DNA from: JAGVSR01 sp963750715 | GTDB lineage: Bacteria > Pseudomonadota > Alphaproteobacteria > Rhizobiales > Hyphomicrobiaceae | Length of the DNA: 64,000 nt | Reading direction: 5' to 3' | NCBI GenBank assembly: GCA_963750715.1 | Contig: CAVVRP010000012.1 | Location: 186,001-250,000 of the forward strand | Shown: in pieces, positions 46,310 to 55,704 of the stretch | Position numbering within the stretch: position 1 is the first letter of the stretch | How the letters are laid out: each line of letters begins with the position of its first letter | Program-made: the position numbers and the translations under genes | The notes under the pieces: generated by a model | Database searches by the model: none | What the model saw: the letters and a program-made list of their open reading frames with translations, nothing else | What the model was told of the DNA's origin: nothing

Positions 46310-47216
46310 TCAGTAGCTGTAGCCGTATCCCTGTAATGGACGGTACTGACGTACAACGTATCGGCGCTGCTTGCCGTAGTAATTGCCGTAGAACCCCTGC
46401 GGGGCCGCGTATCGGCGCCTGCGCGGCTGGTAGTAATACTGAGGCGGAGGATCGCCGGGATAGTAGTAGGTCCCGCTTGGAGCCCGGAAGTACGAGTAGG
46501 CATAGGCGTAGCGCCGGTCGCGGTCCATGCGGCGCGCGACAGGGGTCGAGCTATAGTTCGGCGTGCCGTGGACGACGATGCGCGTGCGTTCCTTGCCGTG
46601 ATTACCGACCATCTTGTAGAGCGTGGCGGCATTCGATGGAGAGAGTTCTGACGCAGCCGTGCGACGCCGGACGGCCGAGCATCCCCACCGACGTCGTCGC
46701 GTGAATGGCGGTGCCGCCGTGGAAGAAGATCGAGTTGGGCATCGGCGCGTATTCGTATTGGCGCGAATACCACATCTTGGACGTCCAGACCGGCCGGAAC
46801 GTGCCGGTGGGGGTCGGATAGCCATAGGCGCCCGATGACACCGGCCACGAGTAGGTCTTGCCGCCTGCTTCCGTCACGCGCATGCGCTGCGCGCCCAGGT
46901 CGATGTCGATTGCCAGCGTTGGCTCAGGCGGCGGAGCGGCAGCATCTGTCCGGGCATCCGGTTCAGCTGGCTGGTCGGCTGGGGAATGGGTGCCGGCTAC
47001 ATCGGGCGCGCTGTCTTGATCCGAAGACGGATCGCGCGACGGGAGCGCCTCGGGGTCGCGGAGCATTGCGCCGTCTTCGGTCGCGCTTAGGACGTCGTCC
47101 GCGTTAGCCTCTGTCCGAGAAGTATCTGATTGCGCAAACGCCGGCACCCCCGCTGGGCCCGGCATCAGCCAGAGGGCAGCCGCGAGTGCGGCCGACTTGA
47201 GCCAGATAGCACGCAT
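46310..47216 (-). CDS. L,D-transpeptidase (YkuD family), frameshifted, with Tyr/Arg-rich tail
   Basis: Exported enzyme of the YkuD type that makes 3-3 peptidoglycan cross-links or attaches envelope proteins. ATG 47216 gives a signal peptide, a Ser/Ala/Asp-rich linker, and the catalytic domain IDIDLGAQRMRVTEAGGKTYSWPVSSG, SIFFHGGTAIHAT and ASHGCVR. The frame breaks just after the active-site SHGCVR. Removing one T at 46646-46647 gives RLSPSNAATLYKMVGNHG and an unusual C-terminal tail of about 70 residues rich in Tyr, Arg and Pro. Repaired length about 301 aa. Transcribed just downstream of a second L,D-transpeptidase gene. Confidence 0.88.
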
Positions 47217-47302
47217 ACGCGATCTCCAAAGATCTCGGGAATAGGCAAGAAACGTAGGGGCAGCGCAAGAGTGCCCGCTCATTTGGGTTATTTTTTGCCG
47301 CG

Positions 47303-47740
47303 TCAGTTCGTAATCGTTATGCGTGTGCTGCGGGCGCCGTAGGTCTTCACGAGGCTGTAGAGTTCGCGCGCATGGGAGGGGTGGAGCCGCACGCATCCGT
47401 GTGACGCGGCCTGACCCAGTGTGCTGACGTAATTCGTCGCATGGATCGCAAAGCCGCCGTGGAAGAAAATGGCATTGTGCATGGGCGCATTGTCGTACTT
47501 GCGCGAGTACCAGCGTGGCTCGAGCCTGCTTGGACGAAACGATCCGCCGGGTGTCGAGTACCCGCGCCTGCCCGTGGAGACGGGCCACGAGGAGTAATAA
47601 GAACCGTCGACCCATACGGTCATTGTCTGGGAGCTTTTGTCGATCCTGACGCGAACATCGGCCTGGGCCGGAAGCGTCCAGATGATCGACAGTGATATGG
47701 TGGCGCCAGCCGCCATCAGCCCGAAAAGGGACTTCTTCAT
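47303..47740 (-). CDS. L,D-transpeptidase (YkuD family)
   Basis: A 145 aa exported protein with signal peptide (SLFGLMAAGATISLSIIWTLPAQA) and intact YkuD domain: VRIDKSSQTMTVWVDG, RRGYSTPGGSFRPSRLEP, NAIFFHGGFAIHATNYV (His100) and ASHGCVRLHPSHA (Cys116). It probably forms 3-3 cross-links in the peptidoglycan. It lies 86 bases upstream of the frameshifted L,D-transpeptidase gene in the same direction, so the two are tandem and probably one operon. Confidence 0.93.
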   Translation of the reverse strand: MKKSLFGLMAAGATISLSIIWTLPAQADVRVRIDKSSQTMTVWVDGSYYSSWPVSTGRRGYSTPGGSFRPSRLEPRWYSRKYDNAPMHNAIFFHGGFAIHATNYVSTLGQAASHGCVRLHPSHARELYSLVKTYGARSTRITITN

Positions 47741-47869
47741 TGCAACTCTACTCCGCACAATTGAGCTGTCGGAGCGCCGAGTTGGACGCCCCCCGATACG
47801 ATGAGGCAGTATGGTTATCAATTCGTTTACTGTCAAAAACCGACACGTCAAATAATGCGTCCTAAAATG

Positions 47870-49339
47870 TCATGAGACGTGCGAGGCAGAGCCATGTGCA
47901 GCCTTGACGGCTTCGTAGCCGGCGAGCGCTTGCACGCGGGCCTTCGCGTGATCGATGATGGGATTTGGATAGGTGCGGCCAAGCTCCACGCCCCCAGCGC
48001 TCAATGCGCGTTCTGAGGCGAGCCACGGCGCATGGAGATCTCTGGTTTCGAGGCGCGAAAGTTCAGGCACCCAGCGCCGCACGTAATGGCCCTCGGGATC
48101 AAACTTCTCGCCCTGCGTCACGGGATTGAAAATGCGGAAGTAGGGCGCTGCATCCGCGCCGGATCCCGCCACCCACTGCCAACTCGCGGCGTTGGCGGCG
48201 AGATCCGCATCGACAAGCGTGTCCCAGAACCAGGCTTCACCTTCCTGCCACGACACGAGCAGATGCTTGATCAGGAATGATGCGACGATCATGCGGACGC
48301 GATTATGCATCCAGCCCGTGTGCCAGAGTTCGCGCATGCCCGCATCGACGATCGGGTATCCTGTCCGTCCGCGTTGCCACGCAGCAAGCATGGCTTGGTC
48401 ACCGCGCCACGGGTAGTGAGCGAACTCCGACCGGAAGGGCGCGTCGGGCAGCGTTGGCCAATGCACCAGTAGGTGATGGGCGAATTCGCGCCAGACGAGT
48501 TCCTTGTGAAAGGTTGCGAGACCCTTGCCGGCGCGGGGATCGCGTGCCGCGACAGCATCGGCCGCGTGCCAGCATGCGTGCGGGCTGATCTCACCGAAGT
48601 GGAGATGCGGAGACAGGCGCGACGTGCCTGCAAGATCGGGCCTGTTGCGATCGTGCGTGTAGGCGGCCAGCGCGGACTTGAGAAATGTCTGCAGCCGCGA
48701 GTGAGCGCCCCTTTCGCCGGGCTGCCACGTCTCGCGAAACCCGCCGGCCCAGTCGGAGCGGCTCGGCAGCAGATTCCAGTCCGACAGTGCATCGGAACTG
48801 AGTTGCTTGGCTATGTTCGGCAAGCGGTTCGGCGCCGGCACGGGTATCGCCGGTGGGCCTTTTGATACGACGGACCTCCAAAATGGGGTGTAGACCTTGA
48901 ACGGAGTACCGACCTGCGTCCGCAATTCCTCAGGTTCGCGCAACAGACCACCGGCGAAGCGTTTCAATTCTATTTTGAGGTCCGCCAGAGCAAACTTCAG
49001 AACCAACTCCAGTCGCGCCTCCCAAGGCTCATAGCAGCGTGTGCAGAACACGGTCTGCGCACCGGCTTCCTGCGCGATGCTTGCAAGCACGGTGAGTGTC
49101 GGCCCGCGGCGCAGAACGAGGTTCGAATCCAGATCGCTTAGGTCCCTGGAAAGCGAACTAAGGCTGCCCTCTAGCCACCAGCGCGATGCCGCACCCATCT
49201 TCCAGCTGCCTCCGGCGTCATCGTCCAGCACGTAGACCGGCAGCACGGGAGATCCCGTCGCCAAAGCCGCACACAAAGCGCGATGATCGGCAAGGCGCAG
49301 GTCTCGACGGAACCAGACGATGACGGGTTTGCGGGTCAT
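47870..49339 (-). CDS. phrB: Deoxyribodipyrimidine photolyase
   Basis: Light-driven repair of cyclobutane pyrimidine dimers. The 489 aa protein has the N-terminal photolyase alpha/beta domain (VIVWFRRDLRLADHRAL, LPVYVLDD) and C-terminal FAD domain: LSPHLHFGEISPHACWH, ELVWREFAHHLL, GYPIVDAGMRELWHTGWMHNR and WVAGSGADAAPYFRIFNPVTQ. Key Trp and FAD-contact residues are present. ATG 49339 begins MTRKPVIVWF, the canonical N-terminus. Confidence 0.95.
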   Translation of the reverse strand: MTRKPVIVWFRRDLRLADHRALCAALATGSPVLPVYVLDDDAGGSWKMGAASRWWLEGSLSSLSRDLSDLDSNLVLRRGPTLTVLASIAQEAGAQTVFCTRCYEPWEARLELVLKFALADLKIELKRFAGGLLREPEELRTQVGTPFKVYTPFWRSVVSKGPPAIPVPAPNRLPNIAKQLSSDALSDWNLLPSRSDWAGGFRETWQPGERGAHSRLQTFLKSALAAYTHDRNRPDLAGTSRLSPHLHFGEISPHACWHAADAVAARDPRAGKGLATFHKELVWREFAHHLLVHWPTLPDAPFRSEFAHYPWRGDQAMLAAWQRGRTGYPIVDAGMRELWHTGWMHNRVRMIVASFLIKHLLVSWQEGEAWFWDTLVDADLAANAASWQWVAGSGADAAPYFRIFNPVTQGEKFDPEGHYVRRWVPELSRLETRDLHAPWLASERALSAGGVELGRTYPNPIIDHAKARVQALAGYEAVKAAHGSASHVS

Positions 49340-49427
49340 GGGTTCGCTTCCGTTCGATTCGAGCGAAGGCGGGCCACGCGGCGAATCTACAACGGGGAGC
49401 CTCTTGCCGCGGATCAGTTGCGTGAAC

Positions 49428-51188
49428 TCAGTTAAAGAGCATGTCGAACAAGGTCTTTGGCTTTTTTTTGGGTCCCTGGCTTGTCCGCTGCTTCGACGCC
49501 GACCAAGTGGCGCCCCCGGCCCACGGTTCGTTCCACGGGGCCCAGCCGGTTCCGTAGGTCTTGCCGCCGGCGGCGGAAGGGGTTCGCGGTCCGCCCGGCG
49601 CGGCGATGAGCGGAGAGCGTTCCACTCGCAGATCGAATTCCTGATTGAGCCCATCGACGGCGGCCACCGTCACCTTACCGTCTTCCCAGGTCCAGTTCGC
49701 GACCTTTGTTCCTTGCCGGTGCGGCTCGATGGCGATCACCTTGCTTTCGGTGAGATCGATGAGGGCCACCTGCTCAATGTCCTCGGTTTGGTCTCCCCGT
49801 GTCAGGCGACCGGCAAAAAAGCGCAGCGTTCCAACCCCCTTGTAGGGAGGTTGCTTGACCTCCCATTCGAGCAATTTCGGCTGGCCGGCGCCCAGCATTT
49901 CAAGCGGCACGCTGAGATTAGGATACTCGTCGTCTATCGCGACATAACCATTAGGGCCTTCCAGAACACGCCATGAGGGCAGCGCTGAACCGGCGAGTTC
50001 CTTTGATCCGGTTTCCGCGACGGACTGCCCGAGGCGCTGCAACGCGTCGATGGCGTCGCGGTAGCCGCTCTTGGTGCCGAGTGCTTTCCTCAGATCGGCA
50101 ATCGCCTGGTCGGACTGGCCCTGGGCTTCCTCGAGGGCCGCCTTTGCCCACATCACTTCGGCCCGTTTCGGATTGAGCTTTATGGCCGCTTCGACATCGC
50201 GCTGGCCGACATCGATCTGGCCATTCTGCTTGTAGACGAACGCGCGGTAGGCGAACGCCAGCGCGGATCGGGGATCGAGTTCGATGGCACGGTTGAGATC
50301 TGCGTAGGCCTTATCGAAATACTGGGCGAATCCGTATGCCAGACCGCGTTCTTCGTAGGCACTTGCAAGCTTGGGATCGAGTGCGATCGCTTGGCTGAAA
50401 TCCTTCAGCGCGGATTCGGTGTTGCGGACGGCGAGATAGGCCTGCCCGCGCAGGACATAGATCTCCGCGTTGCTGACATCGAAGGCGATGGCGCGTGACA
50501 GATCCTCGATCGCCTCCTCGTAGTGTTCGACCTGCAACTTAGCTTCCGCACGGTTGCGATAGCCGGCCGCGAAGCGGGCATCGGAAGCGACGGCGCGTGA
50601 GAAATCGCGGATTGCGGCATGGGGGCGGCGCTCGGCGAGGTGCACGCGGCCGCGACCGGCCAGCGGGGCTGGATTTTGCGGCATCAACTGAATGGCCTTC
50701 GTATAGTCGGCAATCGCCGTATTCAGCTGGCCCTGGCGGACGTAGGCGCCGGCGCGATTGTTATAGGCGGAGGCAAAGCCCGGAGCCAAGACGATGGCGC
50801 GGTCGAGATCCTTGATGGCTTCCTTCAGCAGGCCGAGCGACAGGAGCAGGTTGCCCCGGTTGTTGTAGACTACCGCGTACTCCGGAAAGAGCGTTGCCGC
50901 CTTATTGAAATCCTCGATGGCGAGCTTGGGTTGGCCAGCCCGCATGTAGGCGACGCCGCGATCATTGAGCAGGGATGCGCGGCGATCGTTCGATACCGCC
51001 GGATCGTCAAGGGCTTCCGTGTAGGCCGTGATCGCGCGCGCGGGATCGCCGCGCAGCAGCAATTTCGCCGCCGCATCCATCCGGGCGGTGTTGTCAGGCG
51101 CGCCCGTGGCCGCAGACGCCATCGCGACGAGCCCGCCGGCAAGGGCGATCACCTGAACGAAGAGATTTCGGTCGCGCCGACGGATCAC
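49428..51188 (-). CDS. Exported tetratricopeptide-repeat protein
   Basis: A 586 aa protein with a signal peptide (VQVIALAGGLVAMASAATGA) and about nine tandem TPRs between residues 35 and 395 (e.g. AIEDFNKAATLFPEYAVVYNN, AIKDLDRAIVLAPGFASAYNN, AIADYTKAIQLMPQNP). A C-terminal region of about 190 residues (WRVLEGPNGYVAIDDEYPNLS ... FFAGRLTRGDQTEDIEQVAL) follows, which I do not recognise. TPRs mediate protein contacts; a periplasmic scaffold is a guess. A separate, divergent family from the SPOR/TPR protein at 2214. Confidence 0.85.
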   Translation of the reverse strand: MIRRRDRNLFVQVIALAGGLVAMASAATGAPDNTARMDAAAKLLLRGDPARAITAYTEALDDPAVSNDRRASLLNDRGVAYMRAGQPKLAIEDFNKAATLFPEYAVVYNNRGNLLLSLGLLKEAIKDLDRAIVLAPGFASAYNNRAGAYVRQGQLNTAIADYTKAIQLMPQNPAPLAGRGRVHLAERRPHAAIRDFSRAVASDARFAAGYRNRAEAKLQVEHYEEAIEDLSRAIAFDVSNAEIYVLRGQAYLAVRNTESALKDFSQAIALDPKLASAYEERGLAYGFAQYFDKAYADLNRAIELDPRSALAFAYRAFVYKQNGQIDVGQRDVEAAIKLNPKRAEVMWAKAALEEAQGQSDQAIADLRKALGTKSGYRDAIDALQRLGQSVAETGSKELAGSALPSWRVLEGPNGYVAIDDEYPNLSVPLEMLGAGQPKLLEWEVKQPPYKGVGTLRFFAGRLTRGDQTEDIEQVALIDLTESKVIAIEPHRQGTKVANWTWEDGKVTVAAVDGLNQEFDLRVERSPLIAAPGGPRTPSAAGGKTYGTGWAPWNEPWAGGATWSASKQRTSQGPKKKPKTLFDMLFN

Positions 51189-51350
51189 ACCGTCTCCTTG
51201 CTCGCCACAGTCACAATGCGCTGGCGCGCATACGTTTCTATATAGCAGGCTTCCATTTGTTTGAATCGCTCGCCATTATCAATAGCCGGGAAATGTGGCC
51301 GGCGGCGCTGGCGCGCCGATCACGCTGCTACAACAACGAGGTGGGGCGGA

Positions 51351-52898
51351 TTAGGCCTGCAAACGGGCCAGCACTTTCGGCAGTACTTCCGGCAGGTCCT
51401 CCGCGATAAGGCCGATCCCGAATTGGCACGCGCAGTCGCCATGCAGCCATACGGCCGCGCAGGCCGCCTCGAACGCCGGCATTCCCTGCGCAAGCAGCCC
51501 CGTCACAAAACCGGCGAGCACGTCGCCAGAGCCCGCGGTCGCGAGCCACGGAGGGGCGTTGGCATTGATCGCCGCGCGTCCATTGGGGTGTGCGATGACG
51601 GTGTCGGGTCCCTTCAGAATGACGATGGCCCCGCTCGTCGCGGCGGCGCTGCGCGCCTGCTCGAGTTTGCTGCCCGAGACATACCCAAAAAGTCGTTTAA
51701 ACTCGCCCACGTGTGGCGTCATGACGACCGGTGCGCGTCGTTTGCGGGTAGCGCCGAACAGGGTGTGCGGCGAGGCTTCCTCGCGGCTCGCCGCACCGAG
51801 AAAACCCAGGCTTCCCTCGCTGCGACGACTTGCCTGCCGGCAGAATGACGTCAGGCCATCGGCATCGAGCACGACCGATACGGATGCGGCGAGCACCGTC
51901 AGGACATCTGCGGCGGTCTCGGGCCCGACCGACGACCCGGGGCCGATCAGCACGGCGTTGCGGCGGGTGTCGGCGAAATACGCTTCAAGGTCTTTGGTCG
52001 ACGAGATCCTATGAACCATAACCGCCGTCTCATGGACGGCGTTGACGGCGGTTGCCGCCGGAGTACCGCATATCGTCACGAGGCCGGCTCCGATGCGGAG
52101 TGCGCCGCGCGCGGCAAGGCGTGCCGCGCCGGTGGCCTCTGCGGGGCCCGACACGACGACAGCGTGACCCCGCGCGTACTTGTGTGCCTCGGGTTTAGGC
52201 CAGGGATATGCCGACAACCACAGGTCCGGACTGTTTTCCCAGGCGGTGACGGGATCTGTCAGGCGGCCTAGCACGGCAGAGGGAATAGCGATATCCGCGA
52301 CCACGCAGTCGCCGCACAGGGCGCGGCCCGGCATCAGCAGATGCCCAGGCTTCTTGCGGAAGAACGTAATCGTTTTCGTCGCCTGGATGACGGGACCGTT
52401 CGATTGCCCCGTCGTGCCATCAAGCCCGCTCGGCACATCGACGGCGATGACTGGAATTCTGCTCGCGTTGATCTCGGCCACGACATCGGCAGCTACCCCT
52501 TCGATGGGCCGAGCCAGGCCAGCGCCGAACAATGCGTCGATGATGAGGTCCATGTTCTGCATGACGCCCGTCTCCAGCGGCCGTATGGGCTGGTCGTCAC
52601 GCCGCGCCATCTCCGCGGCGTCGCCCTTTAAGGCCGCCTGCTCTCCCAGCAGAAACAGCCGAACGTGGTAGTTGGCGCGCTTCAGGTGGCGGGCCGCGAC
52701 GAAGCCGTCACCGCCGTTGTTGCCGGGTCCGCAGATGATGGCGACCCCCGAGCCCGGGGGCGTCCTCAGGCGGGCCGCATCGGCAACCGCGCAGCCAGAG
52801 TTCTCCATCAGCGTCAGCGATGTAACTCCCGCCTCGGCGGCGAGGTGGTCCGCTTGGCTCATTTGCGAGGTTGTGAGAAGCTCAATTCCTCCCGTCAT
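51351..52898 (-). CDS. nnr: Bifunctional NAD(P)H-hydrate epimerase/ADP-dependent dehydratase
   Basis: Repairs damaged nicotinamide cofactors (NAD(P)HX) by epimerising and dehydrating them. The 515 aa protein is the fused form: N-terminal YjeF_N epimerase domain (SLTLMENSGCAVADAA, IICGPGNNGGDGFVAARHL, DALFGAGLARPIEG, VPSGLDGTTG) and C-terminal ribokinase-like dehydratase domain (GPGSSVGPETAADVL, VMTPHVGEFKRLFG, TAGSGDVLAGFVTGLL). ATG 52898 starts at the conserved region. Confidence 0.93.
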   Translation of the reverse strand: MTGGIELLTTSQMSQADHLAAEAGVTSLTLMENSGCAVADAARLRTPPGSGVAIICGPGNNGGDGFVAARHLKRANYHVRLFLLGEQAALKGDAAEMARRDDQPIRPLETGVMQNMDLIIDALFGAGLARPIEGVAADVVAEINASRIPVIAVDVPSGLDGTTGQSNGPVIQATKTITFFRKKPGHLLMPGRALCGDCVVADIAIPSAVLGRLTDPVTAWENSPDLWLSAYPWPKPEAHKYARGHAVVVSGPAEATGAARLAARGALRIGAGLVTICGTPAATAVNAVHETAVMVHRISSTKDLEAYFADTRRNAVLIGPGSSVGPETAADVLTVLAASVSVVLDADGLTSFCRQASRRSEGSLGFLGAASREEASPHTLFGATRKRRAPVVMTPHVGEFKRLFGYVSGSKLEQARSAAATSGAIVILKGPDTVIAHPNGRAAINANAPPWLATAGSGDVLAGFVTGLLAQGMPAFEAACAAVWLHGDCACQFGIGLIAEDLPEVLPKVLARLQA

Positions 52899-53063
52899 GC
52901 CGAATCCTGCCGGTCTTTTGGGCGCATAGCACATTTTCCTTCTGCCCAATAAATGGGCATTAAGTCCAAAAGCTCAGCGTCTTTTGCGATAGTCTCAGTC
53001 TGCAATCCCAATGGGCCCCAACTAACATATTGATTCTAGGCACCTTAAAATAACGGTAACCTG

Positions 53064-53081
53064 TTGGCACACGCCGTGCTA
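53064..53081 (+). promoter_or_regulatory. Probable sigma-54 (RpoN) promoter of glnB
   Basis: TTGGCAC at 53064-53070 followed by GTGCT, with GG and GC ten bases apart, which is the spacing of the -24/-12 element. It lies about 58 bases before the glnB ATG. This fits NtrC/RpoN control of glnBA under nitrogen limitation in alphaproteobacteria; I did not identify an NtrC site. Confidence 0.7.
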
Positions 53082-53138
53082 GCCCATCGCGCGGCCTGCT
53101 GAGACAGTTCCGCCATCGGCGGGAGGTTCGAGGAATTC

Positions 53139-53477
53139 ATGAAAAAAATTGAAGCGATCATCAAGCCTTTCAAGCTCGACGAAGTCAAAGAGGCTCTGCA
53201 GGAGATCGGTCTGCAAGGCATTACCGTAATAGAAGCAAAGGGTTTTGGCAGACAGAAGGGACATACGGAGCTCTATCGGGGTGCCGAGTACGTGGTGGAT
53301 TTTTTGCCGAAAGTGAAGATCGAGATGGTGTTGGCCGATGACATGCTCGATAAGGCGGTCGACGCAATCCAGAAGGCAGCCAAGACGGGTCGCATAGGCG
53401 ATGGAAAGATCTTCGTTTCCACCATCGAGGAAGCCATCCGCATCCGCACCGGCGAGCATGGCTCGGATGCCATCTGA
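53139..53477 (+). CDS. glnB: Nitrogen regulatory protein P-II
   Basis: A 112 aa P-II signal protein. The T-loop with uridylylation site Tyr51 is in HTELYRGAEYVVDFLPK, and the B and C loops are TGRIGDGKIFVS and EAIRIRTGEHG. It senses 2-oxoglutarate and ATP/ADP and controls GlnE and NtrB. glnA follows 68 bases downstream and the two form the usual alphaproteobacterial glnBA operon. Confidence 0.97.
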   Translation: MKKIEAIIKPFKLDEVKEALQEIGLQGITVIEAKGFGRQKGHTELYRGAEYVVDFLPKVKIEMVLADDMLDKAVDAIQKAAKTGRIGDGKIFVSTIEEAIRIRTGEHGSDAI

Positions 53478-53545
53478 CGCACGGGTTATTGGCTTCGGCC
53501 ACGACCGTAGAACGCATCCGAGATGAACGAAACAGGGGAGTAATC

Positions 53546-54955
53546 ATGAAGACCGTGAGTGATGTCCTTCAACTCGTCAAGGACAAGGACGTTAAGTTCG
53601 TGGACCTGCGGTTCACGGACAGCAAGGGCAAGATGCAGCACGTGACGGCAGACGTGTCGTGCGTCGACGAAGCCATGTTTACGGAAGGCTATGCCTTCGA
53701 CGGTTCCTCGATTGCCGGTTGGAAGGGCATCGAAGCCTCCGACATGCTGCTGATGCCGGATGCGGCCAGCGCACATATCGATCCGTTCTTCGCGCAGTCC
53801 ACACTCGCCGTGTTCTGCGACGTGCTCGAGCCGTCGACGGGACAGTCCTACGAGCGCGATCCTCGCTCGATCGCCAAGAAGGCCGAGTCCTACATGCTGT
53901 CGCTTGGCATCGGCGACCGCGTCTACTTCGGTCCCGAGGCAGAATTCTTCATCTTCGACGACGTGAAGTTCTCCACCGACATGTACAATGTCGGCTTCAA
54001 GGTAGATTCCTCCGAGCTGCCGTCGAACTCCGCAACCGACTACGAAATGGGAAACCTCGCCCACCGTCCGCGCGTCAAGGGCGGTTACTTCCCGGTGCCA
54101 CCGATCGACAGTTGCCAGGACATCCGCTCGGAAATGCTCTCGGTACTGACCGAGATGGAAGTCGTCGTCGAAAAACACCACCATGAAGTGGCAAGCGCCC
54201 AGCATGAACTCGGCGTCAAGTTCGGCCCGATGATCCAGATGGCCGACCACATGCAGATCTACAAGTATGTCGTCCACCAGGTCGCGCAGGCCTACGGCAA
54301 GACGGCGACATTCATGCCCAAGCCGATCTTCGGTGACAACGGGTCGGGGATGCACGTTCACCAGTCGATCTGGAAGGGCGGCCTTCCGATGTTCGCCGGC
54401 AACAAGTATGCTGACCTGTCGGAGATGTGCCTGTTCTACATCGGTGGCATCCTGAAGCACGCCAAGGCGATCAATGCTTTCACCAACCCGCTGACGAACT
54501 CCTACAAGCGTCTGGTGCCGGGATACGAAGCGCCCGTGCTGCTCGCCTATTCTGCCCGCAACCGCTCCGCCTCGTGTCGCATTCCGCACGTGTCGAGCCC
54601 CAAGGCCAAGCGCATCGAGATTCGTTTCCCCGATCCCGGCGCCAACCCATACCTCGCCTTCACGGCCATGCTCATGGCGGGCCTCGACGGTATCAATAAC
54701 AAGATCCATCCGGGCGAACCGATGGACAAGAACCTGTACGACCTGCCGCCGGCGGAACTTGCCAAAATCCCCACGGTCGCGGGCAGCCTTCGCGAAGCAC
54801 TCGATAGCCTCGACAAGGACCGCGCGTTCCTCAAGGCTGGCGGCGTGATGAACGACGACATGATCGACGCATACATCGAACTGCGCATGGCCGAGAACAT
54901 GCGTTACGAGATGACCCCGCATCCGGTCGAGTACGATATGTACTACTCGGTCTGA
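53546..54955 (+). CDS. glnA: Glutamine synthetase type I
   Basis: ATP-dependent ammonium assimilation: glutamate + NH3 to glutamine. The 469 aa protein has the beta-Grasp N-terminal domain (FVDLRFTDSKGKMQHVTA, EGYAFDGSSIAGWKGI), the catalytic domain (FFIFDDVKF, KPIFGDNGSGMHVHQS, NRSASCRIPH, IEIRFPDPGANPYLAF) and the adenylylation Tyr near residue 398 in NLYDLPPAE. ATG 53546 has a GGGGAG ribosome-binding site. Confidence 0.98.
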   Translation: MKTVSDVLQLVKDKDVKFVDLRFTDSKGKMQHVTADVSCVDEAMFTEGYAFDGSSIAGWKGIEASDMLLMPDAASAHIDPFFAQSTLAVFCDVLEPSTGQSYERDPRSIAKKAESYMLSLGIGDRVYFGPEAEFFIFDDVKFSTDMYNVGFKVDSSELPSNSATDYEMGNLAHRPRVKGGYFPVPPIDSCQDIRSEMLSVLTEMEVVVEKHHHEVASAQHELGVKFGPMIQMADHMQIYKYVVHQVAQAYGKTATFMPKPIFGDNGSGMHVHQSIWKGGLPMFAGNKYADLSEMCLFYIGGILKHAKAINAFTNPLTNSYKRLVPGYEAPVLLAYSARNRSASCRIPHVSSPKAKRIEIRFPDPGANPYLAFTAMLMAGLDGINNKIHPGEPMDKNLYDLPPAELAKIPTVAGSLREALDSLDKDRAFLKAGGVMNDDMIDAYIELRMAENMRYEMTPHPVEYDMYYSV

Positions 54956-54978
54956 TACGCCACGGCTTCGAACGGTAA

Positions 54979-55005
54979 AGGCCCGGGAGAAGTCTCGGGC
55001 TTTTA
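54979..55005 (+). terminator. Rho-independent terminator after glnA
   Basis: Hairpin GCCCGGGA (54981-54988) pairing with TCTCGGGC (54993-55000, one G-T pair) and followed by TTTTA, starting about 24 bases after the glnA stop. Confidence 0.8.
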
Positions 55006-55037
55006 TCGTTGCAGGGCACGGGGCAAAGTGCTTGGGC

Positions 55038-55340
55038 TTAATAAAGGAGGATGACACCGAGCAGAACGCCGGCAGTGCCGAAGCGAAAAAAGTTGCGTTC
55101 GTTGGCCCACACCCACATCAGGAAGCGACGGGGCAAGTCAGCCCACGACCACTGTGCAACTGTCGAAAGACAAAGGCCGATGACGACGCCGAGGACAAGG
55201 GAGGCGTAGTCGACGGCGAAGCCTTGCTGGTCGCCCGTATTGGCGACACGTGCGCCTGGTCCCGAAAGGATGACCGTGACCGCTGCGGCGGCGAGCAGGC
55301 CGACGGCGATGATGGCAACAGGGGCTAGAATACGTCTCAT
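55038..55340 (-). CDS. Small membrane protein, unknown function
   Basis: A 100 aa protein with about three hydrophobic segments (LAPVAIIAVGLLAAAAVTVIL, VDYASLVLGVVIGLCLSTV, FRFGTAGVLLGVILLY) and a small polar loop. I recognise no family. ATG 55340 is the most likely start. Confidence 0.65.
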   Translation of the reverse strand: MRRILAPVAIIAVGLLAAAAVTVILSGPGARVANTGDQQGFAVDYASLVLGVVIGLCLSTVAQWSWADLPRRFLMWVWANERNFFRFGTAGVLLGVILLY

Positions 55341-55704
55341 GGTCGGTCTTCCGGGGCTTGGTGCGGGTGCAGACTGCACCCGATAATCGCCCGCCATCTT
55401 GCCCGGACGGCGTCAACATCTGGTTAAGCAAATAGCGATCCGAAACAGGCACGCGCGATTCACATTCGATGCTGGGATAAGCAGAAGCGATCCACACCCG
55501 GTTTGGTCGAGCGGACTGGAAATGGTCGTCGATTTGCAACTGCAGGCTATAAAGGCTTCTAATGGCGGCGAGCTCATGTAACTGACGTGGCCGTTGCGTT
55601 ATGTGATGAGGTCCCGCGTGATCTCGATTTGTCGTACCGGCTGGGACATGGCTGGCCAGAGTCGCCGGGAAAACATAGCCGGGAAGGCTTCCGATAGAAC
55701 TGAC
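55341..55704. other. Intergenic region, no gene seen
   Basis: About 360 bases between divergent genes. In-frame ATG codons at 55594 and 55648 could extend the PAP2 gene upstream, but no ribosome-binding site favours them clearly. No RNA gene or repeat noted. Confidence 0.45.

Noticed and set aside
53486..55057. A 523-codon minus-strand open frame antisense to glnA
   Set aside because: glnA is complete and unambiguous; the antisense frame shows no family features.
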